A stretch of 9,036 bases of DNA from assembly GCA_016764015.1 (NCBI GenBank), contig JAESSR010000155.1, positions 1-9,036 on the forward strand, in the 5' to 3' direction. The notes beneath the pieces were generated by a model that saw nothing but the letters and a program-made list of their open reading frames with translations, had not been told where the DNA came from and did no database searches. The first letter of the stretch is position 1. Each line of letters starts with the position of its first letter. Source of the stretch: Phycisphaerales bacterium (GTDB lineage Bacteria > Planctomycetota > Phycisphaerae > Phycisphaerales > UBA1924). Below are positions 1 to 5,937 of this stretch, piece after piece. Made by a program: the position numbers and the translations under genes.

Positions 1-1939
1 CGCCCTCTTGGATCAAGATGTTGGCGACATTACCACGCCCACCCTCTGGACGAGCCTCGATGACGGTGCCTTGTGCCTGACCCGAGAAGTCGCTCTTGAG
101 TTCAAGAATTTCGGCTTGGAGATCGAGGATTTCGAGCAGGTCTTGGATACCGATATCTTTGGTCGCACTGGTTTTGACGACTTCGGTGTCGCCACCCCAA
201 GCCGTTGGGTTGAGCCCATGCTCGGCAAGCTGCCCGTAAATGCGTTGGATATTGTCTTCGGTTGCTTGTTCTTTGTCGATCTTGTTGAGTGCAACGATGA
301 TCGGGACGCCCGCTGCTTTGGCGTGCGAGATTGACTCAGCCGTCTGAGGCATCACGCCGTCGTCGGCAGCAACAACAAGCACAACAATGTCTGTCACATT
401 GGCGCCACGCGAACGCATCGCGGTGAACGCTTCGTGACCTGGGGTATCAATAAAGGTAACAAACTTCTCGGTATCACCTGTGGTGACGGGCACACGGAAT
501 GCGCTCGTTGCCTGAGTGATCCCGCCGGCTTCGCCGTCGGCGACATTGGCTTTGCGGATTCTGTCCAAGAGCGAAGTCTTGCCGTGGTCCACATGACCAA
601 GGATCGTGACGATCGGGCCTCGGGCTCGTTCGTCTGTTCGTTCGCGAGCTTTGAACTGCTCAGCAACTTGTTCTTCGGCACCCTTGGCTTGGGTGACTTC
701 GAGTTCGATGTCCCAGTCGATCATGATCTCTTGGGCTTTTTCGGATTCGATGCCCGAGTTGATCGTCGCCATGATGCCTGACATAAAAAGTTTCTTGACG
801 ATGTCTGCGCCCTTGACGCCGGTGGCTGCCGAGAGATCCTTGATCGAGAACGGCGCTGTGATTTCAACCTTGCCACCGATCTTGGCCGGGGTCTGGGCAG
901 CATTTGCAGAAGACTTCATCTGCGCCTGACGACGCTGGAGATAGCCGCCCGATTGTTTCAATCGTGCATCACGCTCTGCAAGATCAGCTGCAGTCCACCC
1001 GCGTCCTCCAGCTTCTCCGCCTCCAGGGCGTTGCCCGCCGCCATCACGCCGGCGTGCGTTGCCGCCGCCACCGCCGCCTCGTGGTGCTCGCCCTTCCATT
1101 GGAGTCCCGCTACCCGAGCCGCCGCCTGGGCCGCCGCCTGGGCCGCCATAACCACCTGCGCGAGGTGGACGACGACGGGGCGCTTCAACATGTTCGGCTG
1201 CTTCAATACGGATAACTTTGGGTCCGGAAAGTTTGATCTGGCTCTTTTTATCCAGCAGACGACCAGCCGGAGTGATAACTGTTGGCCGAGAGGGCACATT
1301 CATCTCAGGCGGCTTGGCCGGAGCCGAGAACTTTGGTGCAGGAGCACGAACAATGCGTTGCTCGGTAGGCTTGGTTTCCGTTGTTGGAGTTGCTGCACTG
1401 CCGTTGCTGGGGGTATCTGGTGCCTTTAACTCAGGAGCTTTGGCAGAGAGCCCCGCAGGCACATGAATCGCTCTGATCTTCGTTGGCACGGGTGCTTTGG
1501 GAGCCGCAGCAGTTGCATGCTTCGCTTTGGTGGCTGCTGGAATCGCAACCGCCTTGGCGGGTGCTGCTTTGACCGCTTTCGCTGCCTTGGGTGCTGGCGG
1601 AGGAGGAGGGGCAATCGCGATCGCAGTTGGTGCTGCAGTTCCGATTTGATCGTCACCATCTTCAGCTTCGACCTTCTTCGCTTTGGTTGCCTTCTTGGTC
1701 ACCATGCGAGCCTTGCTGATATCCACCTTTTCGGCCTGTTCGACAGCGGTATGCGAGGCTTCTGCGGAGTCGTCCGTGGTGAACCACTCACGGATGGTCT
1801 GTTCAAGACCAATCGATACCGTCGACATGTGGTTCTTAATCACATCTTTGGGTAAACCCTCTGCGTGACATTTTTCCACAATCGCTTTGGACTTGATGCC
1901 CAGGTCTTTTGCGATTTCAAAGATTCGTGTATTTGCCAA
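1..1939 (-). CDS. infB: Translation initiation factor IF-2 (3' end cut off by the window)
   Basis: IF-2 is the GTPase that places initiator fMet-tRNA on the 30S subunit and promotes 50S joining. 646 residues are visible. Residues 1-50 form an IF2_N domain (TRIFEIAKDLGIKSKAIVEK). A long Ala/Lys/Pro linker follows, then a Gly/Arg-rich tract at about 259-314, a second IF2_N-like domain at about 358-420, and the G domain with G1 GHVDHGKT (448-455), G3 DTPGH (498-502), G4 NKID (552-555) and a G5-like TSAT. The G1-G3-G4 spacing is close to that of E. coli IF-2. The window ends at the start of domain II (EARPEGGRGNV), so roughly a third of the protein is missing. No ATG or GTG occurs in frame before the upstream stop at 1991-1993. 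I chose TTG at 1937-1939 because GGAG lies 6 nt upstream and it begins right at the conserved IF2_N domain. It lies 120 bp after nusA and is probably co-transcribed with it. Confidence 0.96.
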   Translation of the reverse strand, partial: MANTRIFEIAKDLGIKSKAIVEKCHAEGLPKDVIKNHMSTVSIGLEQTIREWFTTDDSAEASHTAVEQAEKVDISKARMVTKKATKAKKVEAEDGDDQIGTAAPTAIAIAPPPPPAPKAAKAVKAAPAKAVAIPAATKAKHATAAAPKAPVPTKIRAIHVPAGLSAKAPELKAPDTPSNGSAATPTTETKPTEQRIVRAPAPKFSAPAKPPEMNVPSRPTVITPAGRLLDKKSQIKLSGPKVIRIEAAEHVEAPRRRPPRAGGYGGPGGGPGGGSGSGTPMEGRAPRGGGGGGNARRRDGGGQRPGGGEAGGRGWTAADLAERDARLKQSGGYLQRRQAQMKSSANAAQTPAKIGGKVEITAPFSIKDLSAATGVKGADIVKKLFMSGIMATINSGIESEKAQEIMIDWDIELEVTQAKGAEEQVAEQFKARERTDERARGPIVTILGHVDHGKTSLLDRIRKANVADGEAGGITQATSAFRVPVTTGDTEKFVTFIDTPGHEAFTAMRSRGANVTDIVVLVVAADDGVMPQTAESISHAKAAGVPIIVALNKIDKEQATEDNIQRIYGQLAEHGLNPTAWGGDTEVVKTSATKDIGIQDLLEILDLQAEILELKSDFSGQAQGTVIEARPEGGRGNVANILIQEG

Positions 1940-1951
1940 CTGCTGCTCCAA
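1940..1951 (-). promoter_or_regulatory. Ribosome-binding site deciding the TTG start of infB
   Basis: On the minus strand the sequence reads TTGGAG-CAGCAG-TTG. The GGAG core is 6 nt from the TTG at 1937-1939. A second in-frame TTG at 1949-1951 overlaps the site itself and has no upstream GGAG of its own, so it is a poorer candidate. The spacing is the same as at nusA. Confidence 0.6.
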
Positions 1952-1986
1952 CGCGTGTTGCGATTCGTATCTGTCGTGTCTGGTTC

Positions 1987-2013
1987 TGTATCAATCAATC
2001 TGTATCAATCAAT
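1987..2013. repeat. Tandem direct repeat in the infB leader (2 x 14 bp, last base of copy 2 differs)
   Basis: The unit TGTATCAATCAATC at 1987-2000 is repeated at 2001-2013, the copies matching over 13 bases. It lies between nusA and the infB start, about 50-75 nt upstream of the TTG codon in the infB leader. Each unit also contains an ATCAATCA sub-repeat. No known element is recognised. Confidence 0.7.
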
Positions 2014-2059
2014 GCTCACCGGCCATGTACACACATGAACCGATCTCTAACTCGTGCGG

Positions 2060-3451
2060 TTAGTCGCCGCCGAGAATATCCGCTGCCCGATTTTCTGAAA
2101 CCGCGTCTGGTTCTTGAGAACCTGAATCGGATTCAGTCGTGGTCTCAACACGAGCAACTGCACCAAGGATCGCCGCCGCGGCAACCTCTGGTGAGGCATC
2201 GCCAGACGCATCGCCCGAGAGAATCGCCGATGCGGCTTGTTCTTCTTCAACCTTGCGGGCAGCCGCTTCGGCTTTGTCAATCTCTTGCTGAGCTGCCACT
2301 TCTTTGGCCTTGGTTGCACAAAGCTCGATAGCGTGTGCTGCCAACTCTTCGCTGAGCTCGAGCTCAGTTAAAAGCATTTCTTCGCCAACCTCCTCAATAT
2401 CGAATACTGAGATCATGCCCAGCGCAGCCAAGCGATCGACCATATCGTTGGTGACGCCTTCAACCTGCTGGAGTGTTTCCGACAAAATCGTCAAGCCCTT
2501 GGTGAACTCTTCAGGGGTCAAGATATCTACATCCCAACCGGTTAATCGAGCAGCCAAGCGGACATTCTGTCCACGCTTGCCGATTGCCAATGAAAGCTGG
2601 TCATCGCGGACAACCACAGTCGCACGCCCGAGCTCGAAGCACAAGGAGATTTCGTTGACTTCTGCAGGCTTGAGCGCATTGGCGATGAGAATCTGTGAGG
2701 ACTCGTTCCATCGAACGATATCGATCTTCTCGCCATTGAGTTCTTCGACGATTGTCTTGATTCGTGACCCACGGATCCCAACACATGCGCCGACGGCATC
2801 AACCTTCGAGTCGATCGAAGAAACCGCCATTTTGGTGCGGTAGCCAGGTTCGCGTGACATCGCTTTAATCTCGATGGTGCGTTCCATCACCTCAGGGACT
2901 TCGACTTCAAAGAGCCTGCGGATGAAGTCAGGATGTCCACGAGAGAGATAGATTTTGACTTGTGCGCCCATGTCTTTGACATCGAGGATCATGGCGCGGA
3001 CACGATCGCCGGGCATGAACTGCTCGCCGGGAATCTGCTCGGATCGGAGCATGATTGTTTCAGCACGATCGACTTGAACGACCAATGCTCCGCGGTCATA
3101 CCGCTGAGCAATGCCGGTAATCAGGGTGCCAACACGGGTTGAATATTCTTCCATCAGCGATTGGCGTTCGTCATCGCGGAATCGTTGGATCATGACCTGT
3201 TTGAAGGTCTGGGCTGCGATTCGCCCGAAATCACCCGGGTCCATGTCCATCGGTTCGTTGTAGCGGAAGAGCTGGATATCGCCGGTGATCGGATCAACCG
3301 TGCACTGGAACTCATCGGCATCGAGCGTCCCAAAGAACTTTCGGCATGCGGAAACCATCGCGGTCTCTAGATCGGAGATCAAAAGACTCTTATCGACATT
3401 GCGATCGCGTGCAATCGAATCGAGGATTCGCATCATTTCTGCAGTATTCAT
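2060..3451 (-). CDS. nusA: Transcription termination/antitermination factor NusA
   Basis: NusA binds RNA polymerase and nascent RNA and modulates pausing, termination and antitermination. From the chosen start the protein has 463 residues, against 495 in E. coli. The order is: N-terminal RNAP-binding domain (about 1-100), S1 domain (about 105-170), KH1 with GIRGSR (225-230), KH2 with AIGKRGQNVRLAARLTGWDV (289-308), one helix-hairpin-helix-type region (about 320-385), and an Ala/Glu-rich tail ending RAADILGGD. The open frame extends 47 codons further upstream (to 3592), but that extension is low-complexity and has no ribosome-binding site. ATG at 3449-3451 has GGAG 6 nt upstream and starts at the conserved MNTAEMMRILDSIARDRNVD, so I use it. 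infB follows 120 bp downstream. rimP, the usual upstream neighbour, is absent. Confidence 0.97.
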   Translation of the reverse strand: MNTAEMMRILDSIARDRNVDKSLLISDLETAMVSACRKFFGTLDADEFQCTVDPITGDIQLFRYNEPMDMDPGDFGRIAAQTFKQVMIQRFRDDERQSLMEEYSTRVGTLITGIAQRYDRGALVVQVDRAETIMLRSEQIPGEQFMPGDRVRAMILDVKDMGAQVKIYLSRGHPDFIRRLFEVEVPEVMERTIEIKAMSREPGYRTKMAVSSIDSKVDAVGACVGIRGSRIKTIVEELNGEKIDIVRWNESSQILIANALKPAEVNEISLCFELGRATVVVRDDQLSLAIGKRGQNVRLAARLTGWDVDILTPEEFTKGLTILSETLQQVEGVTNDMVDRLAALGMISVFDIEEVGEEMLLTELELSEELAAHAIELCATKAKEVAAQQEIDKAEAAARKVEEEQAASAILSGDASGDASPEVAAAAILGAVARVETTTESDSGSQEPDAVSENRAADILGGD

Positions 3452-3461
3452 GGCTGGCTCC
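3452..3461 (-). promoter_or_regulatory. Ribosome-binding site deciding the nusA start
   Basis: The minus strand reads CCGGAG-CCAGCC-ATG, with GGAG 6 nt before the ATG at 3449-3451. The alternative in-frame ATGs at 3479-3481 and 3590-3592 have no purine-rich site upstream. Confidence 0.65.
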
Positions 3462-3493
3462 GGTGTTTCTTGTGCACGCATATATGCGGGCGA

Positions 3494-3525
3494 TTGAGAT
3501 GTTGAGTTGTTGAGATGTTGGGTTG
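3494..3525. repeat. Tandem direct repeat in the nusA leader (2 x 16 bp, one mismatch)
   Basis: TTGAGATGTTGAGTTG at 3494-3509 is followed directly by TTGAGATGTTGGGTTG at 3510-3525. It lies 43-74 nt upstream of the nusA start codon, in the probable 5' leader. Its placement resembles that of the 14-bp tandem repeat in the infB leader, though the sequences differ. Confidence 0.75.
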
Positions 3526-3584
3526 TATAAACGCTTGAGTAAATGCTTGTGATTTTCGAAAGTGACCCGATTGAGAATGTATTC

Positions 3585-3623
3585 AAAAACACAAATGACC
3601 GCGAAGCAAGAAAAGCCGCGGTC
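3585..3623 (-). terminator. Terminator-like hairpin between fliM and nusA
   Basis: A perfect 7-bp GC-rich stem (GACCGCG/CGCGGTC, arms 3617-3623 and 3597-3603) with a 13-nt T-rich loop is followed on the minus strand by ATTTGTGTTTTT, whose run of five T lies at 3585-3589. The T-rich side fits minus-strand termination. The run starts about 8 nt after the stem, so strength is uncertain. It could end the short transcript starting near 3812 or act as an attenuator before nusA. Confidence 0.55.
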
Positions 3624-3685
3624 GTACGCTACAGGGAAAGAGGGGGATACCCCACCAGCCGCCCAGATCAGGATGGACTCCGCGG

Positions 3686-3778
3686 TTATCGCATCGTCCG
3701 TCCCTTCTTGGCAAGCCCGATTTCGAACATGATCGAAGACCGATTACCCATGATGGCGCAAGACCATAAGCATGACAT
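3686..3778 (-). CDS. Possible small protein (30 residues), unrecognised
   Basis: This reading frame begins ATG TCA TGC and ends TAA at 3686-3688. The peptide is Cys/Met-rich at its start (MSCLWSCAIMGNRSS) and basic at its end (GLAKKGRTMR). An AAGGAG site sits just upstream, but only 1 nt from this ATG. The same site is ideally placed (6 nt) for an overlapping ATG at 3771-3773 in another frame, which gives only the 9-residue MLMVLRHHG. A promoter lies about 40 nt upstream and a terminator-like hairpin downstream. Either frame could be translated, or the region could be a non-coding RNA. I do not recognise the peptide. Confidence 0.25.
   Translation of the reverse strand: MSCLWSCAIMGNRSSIMFEIGLAKKGRTMR
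3744..3773 (-). CDS. Possible 9-codon leader peptide (MLMVLRHHG)
   Basis: The ATG at 3771-3773 has AAGGAG exactly 6 nt upstream, the best-placed Shine-Dalgarno site in the gap. The frame ends after nine residues at TAA (3744-3746). Hairpins and a terminator-like structure lie between it and nusA, so an attenuation-style leader is possible. There is no obvious regulatory codon run beyond two His codons. The frame overlaps the 30-residue frame described separately, and at most one is likely to be the main product. Confidence 0.25.
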   Translation of the reverse strand: MLMVLRHHG

Positions 3779-3818
3779 ACTCCTTATCTCAGAGCACCAT
3801 GCCCGGAGATTCCAATCA

Positions 3819-3846
3819 AGTATAGAACACCGTCATTGAGAATCAA
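3819..3846 (-). promoter_or_regulatory. Sigma70-like promoter in the fliM-nusA gap
   Basis: On the minus strand, -35 TTGATT (3841-3846) and -10 TATACT (3819-3824) are separated by 16 bp. The -35 matches consensus at 4 of 6 positions and the -10 at 5 of 6. Transcription would start near 3812 and run toward nusA. Confidence 0.5.
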
Positions 3847-3912
3847 CTCAAAAACACCGTTCATCGCTGATGATTCGATTCAATTAACGCGTAAACAAGC
3901 CATCGTCAAGCG

Positions 3913-4929
3913 TCAGACCCGATCGCCTCGGGCAACAGTCTTGCCAATTCGTACCGCACGATGATCTCGATGCTGTCCGATTTGGGCAGTAAACTTGGGT
4001 TCTTGTCCAACAAGAATCAATGATGGAGACTTGGCATCCTTTGTTGTGACGAGCAGATCGCCCACCTTCATATCACTCAAATCGGCAAGGGTGATGGTGG
4101 TTTCAGCAAGCACCGCAGTCACTTCAACACCCGCCTGGTCAAGATTCTTCGTGATGTGGTCTTCGGCGGAGTTATTCGAATCACTCCGGCTGACCGCAAA
4201 CCAGCTCTGCGAACTCAGCTCATCCATCACCGGCTCAATGACATTATAAGGTATACACAAGTTCATCGTCCCCGCACGAGAAGCCATCCGAACCTCAAGC
4301 CCGATCACCATCACCACTTCATTGGGAGGTACGATCTGGACGAGTTGGGGATTCGACTCATGGGCAACAATCTCGAACTCGAGCTTGCGAACACTCTCCC
4401 AGGCTTCGGAAAGTGCATCGAGCCCGCGACGGAGCACGCTGGAGATGAGCCGTTGCTCGATCGGGGTCATTGGGCGTTGAGGGATAAACAGGTCTTGATT
4501 CGTGCCCCCGAGCAAACGATCGATGATCGGATAGATGATCAAAGGCGAAACCTCAAGGCACATCTGCCCCTCGAGATTGTCAGGCTGAATCAGGTTATAA
4601 CTCGTAGGGTTGGGCAATCCGGAGACGAACTCGCCATAGGTCATCTGCTCGCATGCTGCGACCCGGACTTCGACAATTGTGCGGAGGAAACCGGAGAGTG
4701 ATGCGCCGAAGTTTCGTGCAAATGCCTCGTGGAGTGTTTCAAGGGCGAGCATCTGGTCTTTAGAAACCCGCTCAGGGCGTTTAAAGTCGTATTCTCGAAT
4801 TTCGACCGTATCGAGGTCTTTTCGTGTACGAGAGAAAATCTTCTGGACATCATCGCCCTCCGGCGACTCATCGTCGGTCTCGACCGCATTAAGCAGGGCA
4901 TCAATCTCATTTTGGTCCAACATGCTCAT
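3913..4929 (-). CDS. fliM: Flagellar motor switch protein FliM
   Basis: FliM forms the middle of the flagellar C-ring. It binds phospho-CheY at its N-terminus, FliG through its middle domain and FliN through its C-terminal SpoA-like domain. The protein has 338 residues, normal for the family. Visible parts are the N-terminal CheY-binding motif (LDQNEIDALLNA, 4-15), the CheC-like middle domain (about 45-235) with DRLLGGTN (137-144), and the C-terminal SpoA/FliN-like domain (about 255-330) with LADLSDMKVGDLLV. The family's GGxG motif appears as GGTN, so its third Gly is changed. A second ATG two codons in (4921-4923) is equally possible. Neither has a strong Shine-Dalgarno site; the nearest GGA is about 13 nt away. 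No other flagellar gene is visible on either side, so fliM seems detached from its usual operon with fliN and fliL. Confidence 0.95.
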   Translation of the reverse strand: MSMLDQNEIDALLNAVETDDESPEGDDVQKIFSRTRKDLDTVEIREYDFKRPERVSKDQMLALETLHEAFARNFGASLSGFLRTIVEVRVAACEQMTYGEFVSGLPNPTSYNLIQPDNLEGQMCLEVSPLIIYPIIDRLLGGTNQDLFIPQRPMTPIEQRLISSVLRRGLDALSEAWESVRKLEFEIVAHESNPQLVQIVPPNEVVMVIGLEVRMASRAGTMNLCIPYNVIEPVMDELSSQSWFAVSRSDSNNSAEDHITKNLDQAGVEVTAVLAETTITLADLSDMKVGDLLVTTKDAKSPSLILVGQEPKFTAQIGQHRDHRAVRIGKTVARGDRV

Positions 4930-5271
4930 GGCGGGCGTAGATTCCAGGTGTGGTTATCGATGAACTTGCGACAAGTCGAGGCGGTAGGTAAAGACAGACC
5001 GAAATCCCCGAATCCGTCGGCGATACACCCATTACTATCGGTTGTGCCAATAGAAAATCTTGATCTTCCTGCCACCCAGATTCATCTTTTATGGAACAAA
5101 ACGAGTGGTTGAACAGTTGGATGTGGGAGAATCATCTCAACAATGTTCCCAGTTCATGAATCGTGTCGATGCGGAACTGATACAGGGCAGGGTTATGAGT
5201 ATTTGGTCTCTATAATGGGATATCTGTCGGCAGTTTGTCGAGTTCACCTGTTGGTATTGGAATTACGCTTC
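4930..5271. other. 342-bp divergent intergenic region between fliM and dsbD
   Basis: It must hold the promoters of both genes. For fliM, a weak sigma28-like element (ACCGATAG on the minus strand, 5035-5042) and a poor sigma70-like TTGGCA-17-TGTATC overlap; neither is convincing. For dsbD, a perfect TATAAT at 5211-5216 lacks a good -35. The dsbD frame stays open back to 5143, but the stretch 5143-5271 has no ribosome-binding site and does not look conserved. No RNA gene or repeat is seen. Confidence 0.5.
5211..5216 (+). promoter_or_regulatory. Possible -10 box for dsbD
   Basis: TATAAT matches the sigma70 -10 consensus exactly and lies about 55 bp before the chosen start. No TTGACA-like box is found 15-19 bp upstream and there is no extended TG, so the call is weak. 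Confidence 0.3.
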
Positions 5272-5892
5272 ATGCGATGTACACATCTTCTTCAATCTTT
5301 CGTTCGTTCATCTGCAGCAATTAGCCTGGGAATCGTCCTGTCGATCGGAATGTTCACTCCTGTTTCGCATGCTCAACCCAGCTTTGGTAGCGGGATGGTT
5401 TCGTCCCCTCCCAATTCCCAGCAGCCGCCTGTAGTGGTGACGATCGAATCATCGGTCACTCAAGTAGCTCCAGGGTCTGATCTGGTGCTCGCGGTGATTC
5501 TCGACCACGCAGAGCACTACCACTCCAACCTCAATGATCCAATCGTGCCAAAAGAAATGGGTGATTTTTATCCCGTCCCAACCACGCTCAGTTTGCCTGA
5601 TATCCAAGGCTTGAGCTTTGGCGGGGTGCACTGGCCGACCCCAGTCGCGGTTGATGTCGATTTCTTCTTCACAGGCACCCCGATCAGTTATCAGGTGTAT
5701 ACCGGCAAGGCGATTGTGTATGTCCCTGTTTCGATCGATTCTGACGCCGAACTCGGCGATCGTGAGATCGAGCTTAACTTGAGCTATCAGGCGTGTGATG
5801 AAACCACCTGCCTGCCTCCAACCAATGTCAAACTTATCACCACGATTAGCATTGTCGAATCTGTCGCATCTGTTGATTCAGCAGCTGAGTAG
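5272..5892 (+). CDS. dsbD: DsbD N-terminal periplasmic domain (5' part of an interrupted dsbD)
   Basis: This is the periplasmic electron-delivery domain of a DsbD-type thiol:disulfide interchange protein, which passes reductant from the membrane domain to periplasmic partners. From ATG 5272 it has 206 residues. Residues 1-34 form a signal peptide (basic start, hydrophobic core about 14-28, cleavage after SHA). The immunoglobulin-like domain follows at about 53-195. Its Cys pair, C175 and C180 in YQACDETTCLPP, matches the family's YQxC...CxPP pattern. I chose ATG 5272 because it opens a clean signal peptide, with a weak GGA 10 nt upstream; the frame is open back to ATG 5143. It ends at TAG 5890-5892. 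The frame then continues as coding-like sequence into the membrane and thioredoxin parts, so this is probably one gene broken by an amber codon. Confidence 0.85.
   Translation: MRCTHLLQSFVRSSAAISLGIVLSIGMFTPVSHAQPSFGSGMVSSPPNSQQPPVVVTIESSVTQVAPGSDLVLAVILDHAEHYHSNLNDPIVPKEMGDFYPVPTTLSLPDIQGLSFGGVHWPTPVAVDVDFFFTGTPISYQVYTGKAIVYVPVSIDSDAELGDREIELNLSYQACDETTCLPPTNVKLITTISIVESVASVDSAAE
5890..5892 (+). other. In-frame amber (TAG) codon splitting dsbD
   Basis: The codons read GCA GCT GAG TAG TCA GAA ACA TTC GCA GGC. Both dsbD parts are in the same frame. The 15 codons between the TAG and the GTG at 5938 (SETFAGFDVSRPATT) read as plausible linker. One base change (for example CAG or GAG to TAG) would explain the interruption; readthrough or reinitiation are alternatives. 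Confidence 0.85.
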
Positions 5893-5937
5893 TCAGAAAC
5901 ATTCGCAGGCTTCGATGTCAGCCGGCCAGCGACAACA

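Larger units (their letters stand above)
3597..3812 (-). ncRNA. Candidate short transcript (about 215 nt), family unknown
   Basis: This span runs from the expected start of the 3819-3846 promoter to the end of the terminator stem. It contains small hairpins, including TTCGA/TCGAA (3722-3737) and GGGG/CCCC (3643-3653). The length and boundaries would suit a structured small RNA, but I could not fold it into a known family such as 6S, RNase P, SRP or tmRNA. It may instead be the mRNA of the small reading frames inside it or the nusA leader. Confidence 0.3.
3452..3912. other. 461-bp gap between fliM and nusA: contents
   Basis: No gene of normal length is supported here. Reading on the minus strand from fliM, the gap holds a sigma70-like promoter (3819-3846), an AAGGAG site with two overlapping very short reading frames (3778-3686 and 3773-3744), small hairpins at 3722-3737 and 3643-3653, a terminator-like hairpin (3585-3623), and a 2 x 16-bp tandem repeat (3494-3525) before nusA. 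No clear terminator follows fliM. A possible nusA promoter in 3452-3584 is not convincing. Confidence 0.6.

Noticed and set aside
953..1429. 158-codon plus-strand reading frame opposite the infB linker
   Set aside because: Low-complexity Ala/Trp/Cys-rich translation that mirrors the repetitive Gly/Arg/Pro linker of IF-2.
2041..2062. Possible terminator just after nusA (CTAAC/GTTAG)
   Set aside because: The stem is only 5 bp, AT-rich and not followed by a T tract, so it does not separate nusA from infB.
2304..2843. 179-codon plus-strand reading frame inside nusA
   Set aside because: It is antisense to conserved KH-domain coding sequence and looks like a shadow of codon bias.
3452..3592. 47-residue N-terminal extension of NusA in the open frame
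   Set aside because: It spans the tandem repeat, has no Shine-Dalgarno site at its ATG, and the internal ATG at 3449-3451 has a well-placed GGAG and begins the conserved domain.
3678..3715. Short resemblance to the apical part of E. coli 6S RNA on the plus strand (CTCCGCGGTT followed by GTCCGTCC)
   Set aside because: The match is two short words recalled from memory. The spacing differs, I could not form the long closing hairpin with a central bubble, no plus-strand promoter or terminator fits, and close similarity to the E. coli form is not expected in this lineage. A 6S covariance search on both strands would settle it.
3543..3839. 98-codon plus-strand reading frame across the fliM-nusA gap
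   Set aside because: It has no ribosome-binding site, runs through the terminator-like hairpin, resembles no known protein, and the promoter and terminator signals in the gap point the other way.
4156..4701. 181-codon plus-strand reading frame inside fliM
   Set aside because: It is antisense to the conserved FliM middle domain and has no recognisable features or start site.
5036..5060. Possible sigma54 promoter (TGGCAC) upstream of fliM
   Set aside because: The downstream TTGC element is missing at the required spacing; the GC pair at -12 is AG.
5143..5271. 43-residue N-terminal extension of the DsbD first part
   Set aside because: It would bury the signal peptide, has no ribosome-binding site, and overlaps the only -10-like sequence.
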